Below the pieces are notes generated by a model that had not been told where the DNA came from, ran no database searches, and saw only the letters and a list, made by a program, of their open reading frames with translations. Source: Platanthera guangdongensis (taxonomy: Eukaryota > Streptophyta > Magnoliopsida > Asparagales > Orchidaceae). From it: a DNA stretch of 64,000 nt. This document shows, piece by piece, positions 34,128 through 48,400 of this stretch (position 1 is the first letter of the stretch; every line of letters begins with the position of its first letter). The stretch lies in NCBI GenBank assembly GCA_039583875.1, contig CM077163.1, forward strand, positions 114,213,213 to 114,277,212. The letters run 5' to 3'. Both the position numbers and the translations under genes were made by a program.

Positions 34128-34230
34128 TGATGGTATCTCGACAAGTGCACCAATTGTTGTCAAGTAATAAACTAGGGGAGTTATCCTCCGAGTATCGAAT
34201 CTCTCGAGGAGTGCAGATTGGGAGTGTGAT
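34128..34230 (-). repeat. Element R, left end
   Basis: On the minus strand this is an LTR 3' end (TTTATTACTTGACAACAATTGG...GATACCATCA). It pairs with the right part 55421-56329. Flanks ACTGA (34123-34127) and ACTGC (56330-56334) look like a target duplication with one change. Element N begins at 34231. Confidence 0.65.
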
Positions 34231-35487
34231 TGATAAGTCATTATTTATAGTTATTTATATATACATTTTATTTAATAAATAATAATATTTTATTTTGTTT
34301 ATTTTAATATTATTATTAAAATATTTATTTTCTTATTTCAGGTTAATTTGGGCTGCTAATAGCTATTTGGGGCTTGTAGAACTGATCAGGAGATGAAACG
34401 AAGAAGAGCTAGAAAAATCTTAAGAACACTCCCCGGTCACAGGCGTGACCTTCAGGTCACGGGCGTGACAAGCAGGCGTGACCCTCTAGGAGCTCCAGAA
34501 ATCATTGCTACGTCGAATTAAAGCTACAAGCCCAAGTCACTGGCGTGACTTTCAGGTCACGAGTGTGTCTTTCAGCCGTGACTTTCAGACATGTCGCGCA
34601 TCATGTCGCAAGTTTCAGATCCAGCCGGTTTCAGCTTATACGCCCTAGATCACGGGCGTGACCTAGGGAGTGAAATCCCACAAAAGTCAGAGTTTAATTC
34701 CTGTCATTTCTCCTTCCCACCATTTCCAATAATAGACTTGACACGCCCTAGGTCACGGGCGTGACCTAGGGGCGTGACCTGCAAAATGACGAATTTTGGT
34801 GGTTTTCTCATTCCTGGACTTTTAAGATGACGGTTCCGAGCCTTACACGCCTTAGATCACGGGCGTGACTTTCCAGAAATTGTCCTATAAATTCTAGACA
34901 AAGCCAGAAGCTGGATTGATCTAGGGAGGCATCTAGGGAGGCATCTAGGGAGGCATCTTGGAGTAGTTTTAGTAGCTTAGTTTTCAGTATTTCAGCATTT
35001 CTTTCTTATAATTTCGATTTCATAATTTAGTTTTCCTTTTGCAATCTCAATTCTAGTACTTTCTTTTTAACAATCTTATCACTCTTTTCTTTATTTTGTA
35101 ATTTCTTCACCGTGTGAAGTAGCTAATTTTTTTAGCACTTGATCATGATGATCTTTGAATAAAATAATATTTTTTTGTCAAACTCTTTATTTCCACTTCT
35201 ACTTATCTTTGATTTTTATCTTGTCGAATTCATATTTCACAGATATGTTCTTCGATCTAAGATCCGTATCCTAAATGACCGAGACATTTGCGATACGAGG
35301 AGATCACTCAAAGATAAAAGGAGTTGATTGCACTCCCCAAGAGAGGACGTCATAAATCTTTCGGATTGAAGTCAAATCCAATAGAGGGGTTCACCGCCTA
35401 AATCAAGCTTAGGGGTTTCGACTGGCCGAGAGGTCTTAATCGATCAACCTACGGTTAGTCAAAAGCATGTGCTCGAGATAGACGCGT
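34231..35487 (+). repeat. Element N 5' LTR, first part
   Basis: The U3 array at about 34430-34880 has repeated GTCACGGGCGTGAC (34456-34469, about 34650-34663, 34753-34764). The best is a perfect 12-bp-arm palindrome around GG at 34746-34771. TATA box CCTATAAATTC near 34885. The remaining 600 bases resemble R/U5 of such LTRs. Interrupted by solo LTR S; target duplication CGCGT at 35483-35487. Confidence 0.85.
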
Positions 35488-35796
35488 TGTAACACCCCTT
35501 ATCCGTCGCATAGTATATAGCAGCAGATCCGGCGGGGGCCCGATGCCATATACCACAGACAGACAAGAAGGTTACTCAATGGAAACCATCCAACTAAAAC
35601 CCAACATCCTACACAGAGTCATACTAGCAGAAGCAATTTTAACAGTTGCAAATTAAAATAACCCAGCCACAAGCATGAATGTCCACTACAAAACCCAATA
35701 GGAATGAAGTACAATACACAAGTATAATGGCCTTAAGGCCTTACATTTGTTTACTCAAATTACATGTATTGCAAACCTCGGCACGCAGGCCGATCA
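35488..35796 (-). repeat. Solo LTR S, inner end
   Basis: 3' end of S in its own orientation. No gene. It ends in GATCA, the target duplication of B1. Confidence 0.85.
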
Positions 35797-36161
35797 TGTA
35801 AGACCCCCCTCCCCCTTACCAAGGAGGCTACCGGGTCTTATGCCCTGAACCGTCGTCTTACGATGACACTAACGCACGGGTTATTCAACACCGCAACACG
35901 CCGATTCTGCCGGCTAGTACGATCATAAACCTGTAGGCAAATATAAGAAAATAAGTATAACGGTAAAAGAAAACCATAAGTACTCCACAATCACAGCACA
36001 TATATATAATATATGAAAGGAAAATGTCAGTCCAAATGAGTACATAAATGAAATGTAGAGTAATAAGAGCTTATGCCCGGTACATATAATCAAATATCTC
36101 TCTCTCTAAACAGTGGAAGAAAACTATCATCACCAGGTCATCCCACCTGAGGCAACTCTGC

Positions 36162-36201
<40 letters not shown>

Positions 36202-39200
36202 GTAGTAAGCAGTGGTGCTAGCTCCTCACGTCCCGCCATCTCGTCCTGCTGGTCGTGCTGGTGCTCCATCTCCTCGAGCTCCTAAAAATAGTTTGGTCAC
36301 CGACCATTAGTCAAAAAGACTAAGTTGTTTCCTCCACACCTCGCCCCGCAACTCCTAGGAACCGTGCGGGAGGACGAAGCGGAGGACATCAAGGGGTATC
36401 AAGTATAAACAGGTGGCAGTGACACTACCCTAACAAATATATGAGGAGTAATAGTAGTTCTACTCTAGCAGTTCTATGAAGAAGTACAAGTGCAGTAATG
36501 AAGTATAAAACTGAAGTAAAATGCAGCACGGTAAAGTAAGTAAATGACTGAAAGTAAGTGCAGGAAAGTAAAACTATGCTACCACTACTCTATCATCACA
36601 AATCTTACCTTAACTTATAAAAATGCCCAGACAAATTTATAAGTTCAGGTTTCCAGGAAATTTAACTTATCATATAAAAGAGTCCATACTAATTTATATG
36701 ATAAGGATCTATGAAGCGTATGACCTAACATGAATGAATATTTATGATGCAATTTATGCACAGGCAAGTGCAACTCACACACAACGACTATGTGATCATA
36801 TACATTTAGTTCCCACTTTTAGAGAGCTAGCTTCACTCTCAGGTACCACCATTGTGGCTACGGTAGCAGCGGAGCGGGCATCTCCACTTCTAGGCCTGTA
36901 TGCACACTACCAAACCTTAGAACCCTCTCATACACCTCTGTACATGTCCAAGGTGCACTCTGGAGTATATGTGTACGTACTTTGCTGACAACTCGTCAGT
37001 CTTGTTGGGTCGGATGTGCGTTATCGTGGATCTTCCTCCAGATCGCAGTGTAAAACAACCCACTGGCCCCTCTAACCCTCGCACCCTCCTGGTGCACTGT
37101 ACTGCAATCGGTGTGACGAACGGCCAGTACCGCATGCCACACCATTGAATTTATGCACATGCAAGTCTTTCATCCCTAGCCTCCAGCTCGCAGGATTAAC
37201 CTGTCCTGAATCCCTCAAGCCCTACACGGGTGAGCATTTATCACAGTCCCTCCAACCCTACACGGGTGAGCATTAATCACAATCCCTCCAACCCTACACG
37301 GGTGAAAACGCACAATTGTGCCATTATTCCAAATCAATCAAACCAATCACGGGAGAGAATGAACCACAATGTCCTAACCTATTAGACTACTCTTGTCTAC
37401 GGATTATTATACTTAGCGATTTAAGGTTAATCCCAGGACTGCCCAGGGTATACCCGGTGAAGGGCTCTAGGGGGCACTAGGAACTACGAATGGATTATGC
37501 CCAAAGCTCCCTTTCTCAAGGATATTTACTTTAGTTGATGGCTACCCAATATTCACCTTCAGCTCTCATTATTACTCTTGAGTGATCCTAATGACTTAAG
37601 GTGTTCTCAGAAGGGCGACGGTCTTCCGCCGGCCTCCACTCCAGATGCTATCCAAGGCTTGCACTTTACTCTCATCACTAAGACAACTCTATCCACCAGG
37701 GTCATATTCCAATTGATGTCTATTGCTCATTTATTGATCTATCTCCCGGCGGTCCTTATAACATGACCTGCTTTACACTATGTGCAACCCATGACCTAAT
37801 ACCACCCCGAAATGGAACTTCTAATTCCTTGGGTCAACTGCCCCTAAGTATTTATCCTAGGATGGTATGGACTAATGAAGCGAGCCTATTGATTTTCATA
37901 TTTTTCCTAAGTCAATAAGGCCTCTAATTAAATCCTTTAATTAATCCTCCAGGTCATTTAATACATGAAGTATGACAATTTATAATCCACTGACCTAAGA
38001 AATTTTTCCAAAGATATAACTTGGTACAATATTGCTGTATACCAAAATTTACAATTATCCTTTAATTATTTCTATTTATTCCTTAATTTATACAAAATTC
38101 ACACAATTGCCATTTTCCAAATGAAGTATAAGGAATACATCACTAAAAATTCTAGGAAAATTACAAAGCATATATATCATGAGTTTAAGGCTAATGGGAG
38201 AGTTTCATCAACATCTACAATGTAATGGCTTACAAATTTCAATTCTTAATAATTTACCAAAATGCCATTATAAGGTTTTAAAAATTACAGATTAATCCAA
38301 AAATGCTGAAAAAATTATATAAGGTTATTCATACTCAGATATATCATCAATAAGTTTTCCAAAATTTTCGACTAAGTATTTTCACCAATTTGCTAATTAA
38401 GTAAGATGAGGGTAAAAAGGTAATTTCCATATAACTCCTATCACAATTTTTCAAACAGAGACATAAAACTTTTAAGGAGTTACATATAACCTAATATTGA
38501 CCTTGACAAAAATTGGGGGTTTTATCTCAAAGATGACCTATTTTTACATTAATTTTTCAAAAAGGTCAATTATTCCAAAAATTCCAAATAATGGTATTTT
38601 TGTTTCCAAAGATCACATTATTATAATGTGGTGTATAATTCACCCTATTGAGCCTCTTAAATTAATATGATGATTTTTGGATGTCCCAAATAGCCTTAAT
38701 ACACAATATATCAAAAATGGCTATTTGCACCCCAAGCCTATATACAATCAACACATGCATGTGCGTTTACTCAACATGCAGTGATTCAAATGTGCTGAAA
38801 TTGTTACCATGCACTTGGATAGTCCCCAAGGACATGCCACCAAAATTTGGGGTCATTTGGAGCCATAACCCTCCAAATATTTCATTTAATTAATTTTGTG
38901 TATTATGAATAAAACTATAGAAAACGTTTTCCCAAAAATTCCCAATTTTTGGCAGAGGCTAAATATGCCCTAAACATGCTTGCACCCAAAATTTGGGGTC
39001 ATGTTGATTAATGGTTTGGCTTGGGCATTAGTTTTAATTTCTGCCCAAGCCTAGGACGAGTCCTAGAAAAAATGACCTACAGGGAAGTATGCTGCACCAA
39101 ATTACATGTTTAAGGTGGAAATATAGAGTTACGACATTAAGCTACAATTTTCATTGAAGGTGCATGCTCTGTAAATGCCTCTAAGAGGCCTTAAATTGCC

Positions 39201-40556
39201 ATGCAATATTGCTGAAATAGTGTGACAGATTTATATAATACTATATATTATATTTGATTTAATATATATGATACGCACGAATCCTAAAGCACAACAGACG
39301 GGATCGGTTCATCGTCCCCAAATGGACAACGGTCCAGATTGACTATCACTGGCCACTTTTGCTGGCTGATTCCGGCCAGCTGAGCCACCACCACCGCCGG
39401 CGGATGTCGCCACCACCTTCACTGAGGTGGCGGCTAGCAGTTTCCGGCGGTGAGGCCGTCGGAATTGGCTCCTTCGGCAAACCCTAGCAAGAAATAAAAC
39501 TCGGAAAAATCTCATTTTCCTCTCATGGCATCAGGCTCAATTGAGCCCGATGACTCTCCCTAAAGATCTAGAAACCTAGTATGAGTAGAGGGGAGGCAAA
39601 ACGGACCCGAATAGCGGCACAGCGGCGAGGTTGGTGGTAGTTGGCCATGGATGAGCTGCTCCGGCGAACTCCTGCTCAAAACCATTTTTCTCCGCCAAAA
39701 GCTTCGCTCAAGGACTCGTTCTCCACTCGATTCTACCCTCTGAAGGTGATGGTGTGGTCGAATTGGGCTGAAGGTGGCTGTATAGGGAGATACAACCAAG
39801 GTGAGCTCGGTTTGGGCTTTGGAGGCTTCACCCTTGGTGCCATGTGGCCCCCCACCCCCCATGCTGCCAAATTCTCTAGAAATTCTCTGAGGAGGCCAGC
39901 CAGCATAAATTTGGGCTGATGGAACCAAGGCCAAGTGGCCTCTTCTTCTTAACTCACCTTCTCTCTCCTAAAATCAACACTTTACCCTCATGCATGTGTC
40001 CCTCTATTCAAAAGCAGAGGGTAGGGGTGGTCATTGACCACTTGGGCTGGCCATGGATCAGGTTTGGTGGGCTTGGCGCAAGGGGAGTGGGCATAGCCCT
40101 CATTTTCTCCTTTAGGTTAATTAGGTTAACTTGGGTTGACTTGGTTAACCATGGTGAGTGGGATGACCCCACTTGGTGGTCATGGGTCTAATGGCACCAC
40201 CCAACTTGGGTTGGGTCAATGTGGTGCCCTACTTGGGCTAATTGGGCCTATAGGTAAGGGTTTGACCAAATTATGGCCATGGTTGACTTTGGTCAACTAG
40301 GGTCAAAGGGTTGACCTAATGACATGCCCTAGGGTCCACTTAGATTGTTTTAGGGATTGGGCAATGTGGTGGCGTCATAATGTGGCTAGGGTTCCTATTT
40401 AGGCTAGTTTGACCTAGATTGACTTTGGCCCCTTAGTGGGCCCCACATGGCTACAACCAACTACTTACGGTCAAACCTAGCTAAATTCCCTATCACCCAC
40501 CCCATGCCTAACCCAATCTAAGTTGAAGGTGTCTAAAAGTAACATGGGATGTTACA
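35797..40556 (-). repeat. Gypsy B1 3' LTR
   Basis: Collinear with 45446-50168. It contains an AGT microsatellite (36162-36208; only five AGT in the other copy), a 37-bp tandem repeat with CCAACCCTACACGGGTGAGC (37220-37320), and near its minus-strand start a cluster of GGTTGAC/GTCAACC words (40110-40420). No gene; open frames up to 124 codons are not supported. Confidence 0.93.
36162..36208. repeat. (AGT)n microsatellite
   Basis: Roughly 15 AGT units with one TAT interruption. The matching site in the other LTR (45814-45830) has about five. Confidence 0.95.
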
Positions 40557-40639
40557 AATCCCAATAAACAAGAAAATAATTTCGTCCCCGAAATTTAAGT
40601 TCGGGTCTACGGGGTTATACTTGCAAGAATTATAAGAAA

Positions 40640-42270
40640 TTTAAGCGTATAAACTAAAGTATACCTGAAGTGAACAGCTCCAGGTGTCGCTCCAATATTA
40701 GATCCCTAGGCTCCCAGGTGTGCTCCTCCTGTCCATGATTGGACCACAACACCTTCACGAGAGGGACCTTCTAATTGCGCAACATACGGACATCTATATC
40801 ATCAATACGGATCGGCTCCAATCTGACGAATCTATCTAGTGCTATCAGACCGTCTGTAGTAGTAACATGCTGCTCCGGCCGTAGGAGAGCTCTTCGTAAG
40901 GAAGAGACATGGAAAATGTCGTGTAGGGTACCCAACTCCGATTGCAGCTGCAGTCGGTAAGCTAAGGGACTGATTCGCTCCAGGATCAAGTATGGCCCCA
41001 TATATCGAGGACTGACCTTCTTGTGCATCCGCACCCGAGAGACACCATGTACCGGATGTATCTTAAAGAAAACTCTGTCCCCAACCAGGAACTCCACCTT
41101 CCGGTGCCGAGCATCATAATACTTCGCCTGTCTACTCTGGGCCTCTAGCAGCCGATCCCTAATATAATGTACCTGAGCCTCCGTATCCTTCACATAATCA
41201 AAACCAAGAGCCTTGGTATCTACATACTGAACCCAGTACAGAGGTGTCTGGCACTTCCTCCCATAAAGTGCCTCATATGGATCCATCCCGATGCTAGCCT
41301 GGTGGCTGTTATTGTGGGAAAACTCAATCAATGGTAGCAGCCTCTCCCAAGGCTTCCCCGTATCCAATATGCACGGCGAAGTAGATCCTCCATGGTCCGG
41401 ATGGTTCACTCGGTCTATCCGTCGGTCTGAGGGTGGAAGGCAGCACTAAAAGTAAGCTGAGAGCCCAAGTAAGCATGCATAGCCCTCCACTCGCTCGAAG
41501 TGAACCGACCATCCCGGTCCGAAACAATCGTCCTGGGGATTCCATGGTATCTGACAAACTGCTCCACGAATAATCCCACCAAAACTGCAACTGGAGCATC
41601 CTTCCTGACTGGAATAAAGCACGCTACCATGGTCAGTCTGTCTACTATGACCCAGATGGAATCATGCCCAGAGTGGGGGCGAGGTAGTCCGTGCACAAAG
41701 TCCATAGCAATGTCCTCGAACTTCCACTTTGGAACTGGCAATGGTTGTAATATACCTCCCGGGCTCTTGCATTCTGCCTTAACGCACTGGCACGTCTCAC
41801 AATATGTCACAAAGTGGGTGATCTCCCTCTTCATCCCAGGCTAATACATAGTCCTCCGTAAATCTTCCCACATCTTGGTGATGCCGGGATGCACTGAATA
41901 TCTGGAGCAATGTGCCTCTCTAAGTATATCATCCCGGATACCGCCCTCTGCTGGTATATAAATGCATCCACGGAAGCGAAGGAGACTATCCTGTAGCATG
42001 TAATCCTCAACCTTGCCCCTTTTCAGGGCACTGAAAATCGTCTCCAATGTAGCATCTAGCCTCTGATGAGCCATAATGCGCTCCCGAATGTCTTCATCAC
42101 TGATCATAGAGCTCAGGAACTCTCGGTATCCAACTGGTTCGGCCACAAAAACCATAATAATATGCATGTCATCCATCTCCTGTATCAGCTCCATAGCCAT
42201 CATCCGAGGCTCCGGCCCAGAGGTGTCGGCCCTCCTGCTTAATGCATCTACTACTGTGTTTGCCTTCCTC
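40640..42270 (-). pseudogene. Gypsy B1 integrase and chromodomain
   Basis: Reading leftward from 42203: zinc-binding HHCC (EAHCSRYSVHPGITKM...YCETCQCVKAE), core Asp residues in MDFVHGLP and VSDRDGRFTS, then a stop region, and Glu-containing sequence continuing in the open frame 41409-40771 (MDPYEALYGRKC, AKYYDARHRKVEF, YLILERISPLAYRL, HDIFHVSSLRRAL). After stop 40771 the frame continues as a chromodomain (VPLVKVLWSNHGQEEHTWEP). Two frameshifts at about 41410 and 41840. Confidence 0.9.
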
Positions 42271-42275
42271 GGGTG

Positions 42276-43600
42276 TTAGTGAATCTGGTAATCATAGTCA
42301 TAAAGGAACTCTATCCATCTTCTTTGTCGCAGGTTTAGATCCTTCTGCGTATCGATGTACTTGAGATTCTTGTGATCTGAGAAAATATCACAATGAATCC
42401 CATACAAGTAGTGCCGCCATATCTTTAGTGCAAATACTACAGCCCCGAGCTCCAAATCGTGTACCGGATAGTTATGCTTGTGCTTCTTCAACTGTCTCGA
42501 AGCATAAGCGATAACATGTCCATGTTGCATCAGTACAACACCCATCCCCTCGTATGAGGCATCCGTGTAAATCTGAAATCCCTCGCTCCTAGATGGGAGT
42601 GCAATAATAGGGGATGAGGTAAGTCGGTCATTCAACTCCTGAAATGTTGTGTCGCACTGCTCTGTCCATGTAAACTCTGCACCTTCCTCGTCAAGCTCGT
42701 GAGGGGGAGTGCTATCCTCGAGAATACCTCCACGAACTTACGATAGTAGCATGCTAATCCCAAGAAACTGCAAATGTCAGATGCTGTCTTCGGCCGTGGC
42801 CAATCCCTCACTGTCTCTATCTTGGCTAGATCCACCGCCAATCCAGATCCACTGATCGTATGCCCCAAGAAGGCCACCTCCTGTAGCCAGAACTGGCACT
42901 TTGAAAACTTTACATACATCTGGGACTCCCTCAACCTTTTCAGAACCTGTGTGAAATGCTCTGTATGCTCCTCCTGAGTCTGGGAGTAGATCAAAATGAC
43001 GTCGATGAATACAATCACCAAGCGGTCCAAAAAGGGCTCGAATAAATGGTTCATTAGACTCATGAATGCGGCAGGGGCATTCGTGAGCCCAAAAGGCATC
43101 ACTGTGAACTCGTATAACCCATAACGTGAGCTGAAAGCCGTCTTCGAGATGTCTTCCTCTCGGATGCATAGCTGATAATAACCGGATCTCAAATCCAGAT
43201 TAGAGAGCCACAAAGCCCCCTGAAGCTGATCAAATAACTCGTCTATACGAGGCAGTGGACAGGTATTACGGACTGTCAACCGGTTCAGCTCCATGTAATC
43301 TATGCATAGCCGCAACGATCCGTCTTTCTTCTTCACAAAGAGAACTGGTGATCCCCACGATGACAAACTCGGCCGCACAAACCCTGAGTCCACAAGCTCC
43401 TAAAGCTGAGTCCTAAACTCTGCTAACTCTTTGGGAGCCATCCTGTAAGGTGCCCGAGACACTGGTCTCCCCCTCGGCACCAACTGAATCCTGAAATCCA
43501 AGTCCTGAGATGGTGATAGTCCGGGCAATTTCTCCGGGAATACATCAAAGAAATCCCGAAACAGCGGGATATCAGCTATGGAACTCTCCGCTGCCACCAT
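42276..43600 (-). pseudogene. Gypsy B1 RT and RNase H, RT active site altered
   Basis: RT frame 43393-42632 is nearly continuous with 43600-43400 (one stop). Motifs: [54 protein letters not shown]. The palm reads FIDVILIYS where the family has DD, so the second catalytic Asp is Val (GTC, near 43001). RNase H 42635-42276 keeps its acidic residues ([27 protein letters not shown]). Confidence 0.92.
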
Positions 43601-43799
43601 CTCGAAGCAGATGAGGTATACCTCTTCCCCCTGCTCATAGGCCTTGACAGCCTGTACATAAGATAATGATAGATAGGGGATAGGTTGGATACCTTCAATA
43701 GTAATGTAGGAGTCTCCATGCTTGAGCGTGATCCTCTTAGAGGGGCAGTCAATCTGGGCATAGTTCCAATGGAGTCAAGTCATGCCCAATATCAAATCA

Positions 43800-44075
43800 A
43801 AGTCCGTCAATCTCAAGATTGCCACCGGAGCTTCGAATGTCTTGCCTCCTATCTCGGCCTACATGTTGCAGCTATCCTTAGTCCGTGCTCTGTGCCATCA
43901 GGAAGACGCACCCTCATCTCTGTGCCAGGGAATCTCTCCACACCCTCTAGTCCTTCAATGAAAATGTCCGACACGAATGAGTGGGAAGCACCCGTGTCGA
44001 AGAGGGTATGTGCGGGCTTGCCGCTGATCATAACTATGCCTGAGATTTATTTGAGGTATAAAGGATGTTATTTCT
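43800..44075 (-). pseudogene. Gypsy B1 protease
   Basis: Frame 44031-43849 with the catalytic LFDTGASHSFVS and RLPDG block, then in another frame LRLTDFDLILGMT. This is a retropepsin-like aspartic protease of chromovirus polyproteins. Confidence 0.88.
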
Positions 44076-44149
44076 ATGGTTTTTCAAGGCACTATTAAGG
44101 TTGAAATTTCTAAATTAAAATAATTTAACTACCTGTAATCACCTCCTTG

Positions 44150-45261
44150 GAGTTCCTCTACTCTGTGAGGTCCAAAGCGTACATCTTCTCTTGATTGCAT
44201 CCTCGGCCGTGATATCCCCGGCCTCGGCCTCATCCTCGGCCTCGTCCTCGGCCTCGGCCTCGGCCCTGCTGTACTGGGGCCACTGGAGGTGGAGGAGGAG
44301 GAGGATTGAATCGATGCAGACACTCCGATCGAATGTGTCTGGGCTGGCGGCATCCGTAACAGACTACCGGACGGTGTCCATGGTCATCCTGAATCCTCGG
44401 AGCATGCACCTGTAGAGGTGGGGGAGCTAATTCTAGAGGAGGCCCATGCTCCTGCCTGTAGTTGGGACGATGACGTCCCATACCCCACTTGTATCCAATA
44501 GTCCTGCCTCTCTGAGACCACCTGCTGCTCTCTCATGATGTCGACCCATCGTACGGTCTCTTCCCTCTGCCTTGTACCATCAGCTGGTTGTCCTCCAGCT
44601 TCTTTGCCATCTCGATAATCTCGGCCGACGTGCCGTGAGAAATGAACAACAAATCCTGCCTCAAGTCGTCTCTGAGGCCCCGGTAGAATCTTTTGGCATA
44701 CCTCCTATCATCTGTATCCTGTATCCCTGCGAGCCTGGCAAGGTGGGAGAACTCCCTCTAGTACTCAATCACTGATCTGCTCCCCTGTCGGAGGTTCAGA
44801 AACCTCTCCTCCAAAGCATCTCTGTCCGTAGTAGATACGAAGTGATCCAAAAATGCATCGCCGAACTCCTCCCAAGAAATGTCTGACAGCTCCCAATCAG
44901 CATATGTAGACTCTCATACCGACTTCCACCATCTCTTCGTATGAGCCTCTAGTGCAGAGGTGGCTAGAGGTACTGCCTGGACTATCGGGCAGCTGATGCC
45001 TGCCAAAATCTCGTGTATGGCCTCCAACCATTCCTCCGTCTTTACAGCATCCTCTGTCCCGCGGTACATCGGTGGGGATAGGCTCTTGAAGGCACTTAGC
45101 CAGCTTGACCCCGGATTTGGCTGTGGGGCCGGGACTTGTTGGGCTTTGAAGGCATCCAAGATCGCCGTCAAAGTCTGCCCCATCTCCATCTGTAGAAATG
45201 GAGTAGCAGCTGGAGGGGGAGGAATCACATTTTGTGGTGCGGCGACCTGTGGAGGTTGCAT
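44150..45261 (-). pseudogene. gag: Gypsy B1 gag
   Basis: ATG at 45261 (MQPPQVAAPQNVIPPPP). The capsid region reads WLSAFKSLSPPMYRGTED...EWLEAIHEILA, then YAKRFYRGLRDDLRQDLLF. The zinc knuckle CYGCRQPRHIRSEC has the Gly before His replaced by Arg. A GRGRGRG run (about 44215-44265) is encoded by a CCTCGG repeat. Several stops. Confidence 0.9.
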
Positions 45262-45430
45262 AAAGGTAAGGTTAAAACAGAACTGGCCTAACTTATTGTA
45301 TTTAATGGACTGTTTATGTCACTTTTTATAATGGGCACACCACTGCTTCTGCTGCATAGTCTGTTCGCAAACTAATGCTTGCGCGGGGTGGTCCAGTGTT
45401 GTGTACTTCTTTCTCATATGATCATTCGGT

Positions 45431-45442
45431 CAAATGATACCA
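45431..45442 (-). promoter_or_regulatory. Primer-binding site of gypsy B1
   Basis: TGGTATCATTTG on the minus strand, three bases inside the LTR end at 45446; matches Met-tRNA over TGGTATCA. Confidence 0.75.
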
Positions 45443-45445
45443 GTT

Positions 45446-48400
45446 TGTAAGACCCCCCTCCCCCTTACCAAGGAGGCTACCAGGTCTTATGCCCAGAACC
45501 GCCATCTTATGGTGACACTAATGCACGGGTTAGTCGACACCGCAACACGCAGATTCTGTCGGCTAGTACGATCATAAACCTGTAGGCCAATATGAGAAAA
45601 GAAGTATAGTGGTAAAAGAAAACCACTAGTAGTCCACAGTCACAACATATATATATAATATATGAAAGGAAAATGTCAGTCCAAATGAGTACAAAAATGA
45701 AATGTACAGTAATAAGGGCTTATGCCCGGTACATCAAATCAAATCTCTCTCTCTCTCTCTAAACAACAGAAGAAAACTATCATCACCAAGTCATCCCACC
45801 TGAGGCAACTCTGCAGTAGTAGTAGTAGTAAGCGGTGGTGTTAGCTCCTCACGTCCTGCCATCTCGTCCTACTGGTCGTGCTGCTGCTCCATCTCCTCGA
45901 GCTCCTAAAAATAGTTTGGTCACCGACCATTAGTCAAGAAGACTAAGTCGTTTCCTCTACACCACACCCCACAACTCCTAGGCACCGTGCGGAAGGACGA
46001 AGCGGAGGACAACAAGGGGTATCAAGTATAAACAGGTGGCAGTAGAACTATCCTAACAAATATATGAGGAGTAAAAGTAGTTCTACTCTAGCAGTTCTAT
46101 GAAGAAGTACATGTGCAGTAATGAAGTATAAAATTGAATTAAAATGCAGTACAGTAAAGTAAGAAAAGGACTTAAAGTAAGTGCAAGAAAGTAAAACTAT
46201 GCTACCACTACTCTATCATCAAAAATCATACCTTAACTTATAAAAATGCTCATACAAATTTATAAGTTAAGGTTTCCAGGAAATTTAACTTATCATATAA
46301 AAGATCCCATACAAATTTATATGATAAGGATCTATAAAGTGTATGACCTAATATGAATGAATGTTTATGGTACAATTTATGCACAGGCAAGTACAACTCA
46401 CACACAACGACTCTGTGATCACAGACTTTTAGTTCCCACTTTTAGAGAGCTAGCTTCACTCTCGGGTACCATCGCTGTGGCTATGGCAGCAGCGGAGCAG
46501 GCATCTCCACTTTTAGGTCGGTATGCACACTACCAAACCTTAGACCCCTCTCATACGCCTCTGTAAACGTCAAAGGTGCACTCTCGAGTCTATGCGTACG
46601 TACTTTGCTGACAACCCGTCAGTCTTGTTAGGTCGGATGTACGTTATCGGGGATCGTCCTCCAGACCGCAGTGTAAAACAACCCACTGCCACTCTAACCC
46701 TCATACCCGCCTGGTGCACCGTACTGCCATCGGTGTGATGAACGGCCAGTACTGCATGCCCCGCCACTAAATTTATGCACATGCAAGACTTTCAAACCGA
46801 GCCTCCAGCTCGCAGGACTAACCTGTCCTGAATCCCTCAAACCCTACACGGGTGAGCATTTATCACAATCCCTCCAACCCTACACTGGTGAGAATTTAAC
46901 ACAATCCCTCCAACCCTACACGGGTGAGAACGCATAATAGTGGCTTTATTCCAAATCCCTCCAACCTGTCACGGGCGAGAATGAACCGCAATGTCCTAAC
47001 CCATTAAACTACTCTTGTCTACGGATTATCATACTTAGCGATTTAAGGTTAATCCCAGGACTGCCCAGGGTATACCCGGTGAAGTGCTCTCGGTGGCACT
47101 AGGAACTATGATGGGATTACGCCAAAAGCACCCTTTCTCAAGGATATTTACTTTAGTTGATGGCTACCCAATATTCACCCTCAGCTCTCGTTATTACTCT
47201 TGAGTGATCCTAATGACTTAAGGTGTTCTCAGAAGGCCGACGGTCTTCCGCCGGCCTCCACTCCAGATGCTATCCAAGGCTTGCACTTTACTCTCGTCAC
47301 TAAGACAACTCTATCTACCAGGGTCATATTCTAATTGATGTCTCTAGCTTATTTATTGATCTAACCCCCGGCGGTCCTTATAACATGACCTGCTTTACAC
47401 TATGCGCAACCCATGACCTAATACCACCCCGAAATGGAACTTCCAATTCCTTTGGCCAACTGCCCCTAAGTATTTATCCTAGGATGGTATGAACTAATGA
47501 AGTGAGTCTATTGATTTTCATATTTTTCCTAAGTCATTAAGGCCTGTAATTAAATCCTTTAATTAATCCCCTAGGTCATTTAATACATGAAGTATGACAA
47601 TTTATAATCCACTGACCTAAGAAATTTTTCCTAAGTTATAACTTGGTACAATATTGTTGTCTACCAAAATTTACAATTATCCTTTAACTATTTCTATTTA
47701 TTCCTTAATTTATACAAAATTCACACAATTGCCATTTTTCAAATAAAGTATAAGGAATACATCACTACAAATTCTTGGAAAATTACAGAGCATATATATC
47801 ATGAGTTTAAGGCTAATGGTAGAGTTTCATCAACATCTATAATGTAATGGCTTACAAATTTTAAATCTTAATAATTTACCAAAATGTCATTATAAGGTTT
47901 TAAAAATTACAGATAATCCAAAAATATTGAGAAAATTATACAAGATTATTCATGCTCAGATATTTCATCAAGAATTTTTCCAAAATTTTCTACTAAGTAT
48001 TTTCACCAATTTGCTAATTAAGTAAGATGAGGGTAAAAAGGTAATTTCCACATAACTCCTATCAAATTTCTTCAACCATAGACATAAAAATTTTAAGTAG
48101 TTAAATCTAACCTAATATTGACTTTGACAAAAATTGAGGGTTTTATCTGAAAGATGACCTATTTTTACATTAATTTTTCAAAAAAGTCTATTATTCCAAA
48201 AATTACAAATAATGAGATTTTTGTTTCCAAAAATACCATTATTACAATGTGGGGTATAATTCACCCTAATGAGCCTCTGAAATTAATATCATAATTTTTG
48301 GATGTTCCAAATAGGCTTTATACACAATATATCAAAAATTGCTATTTGCACCACAAGCCTATATACAATCAACACATGCATGTGATTTTACTCAACATGC

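Noticed and set aside
39309..39934. Pro/Gly-rich frames in the B1 LTR, repeated near 49000
   Set aside because: Present in both LTRs but with frame-disrupting differences; no codon-like constraint visible.
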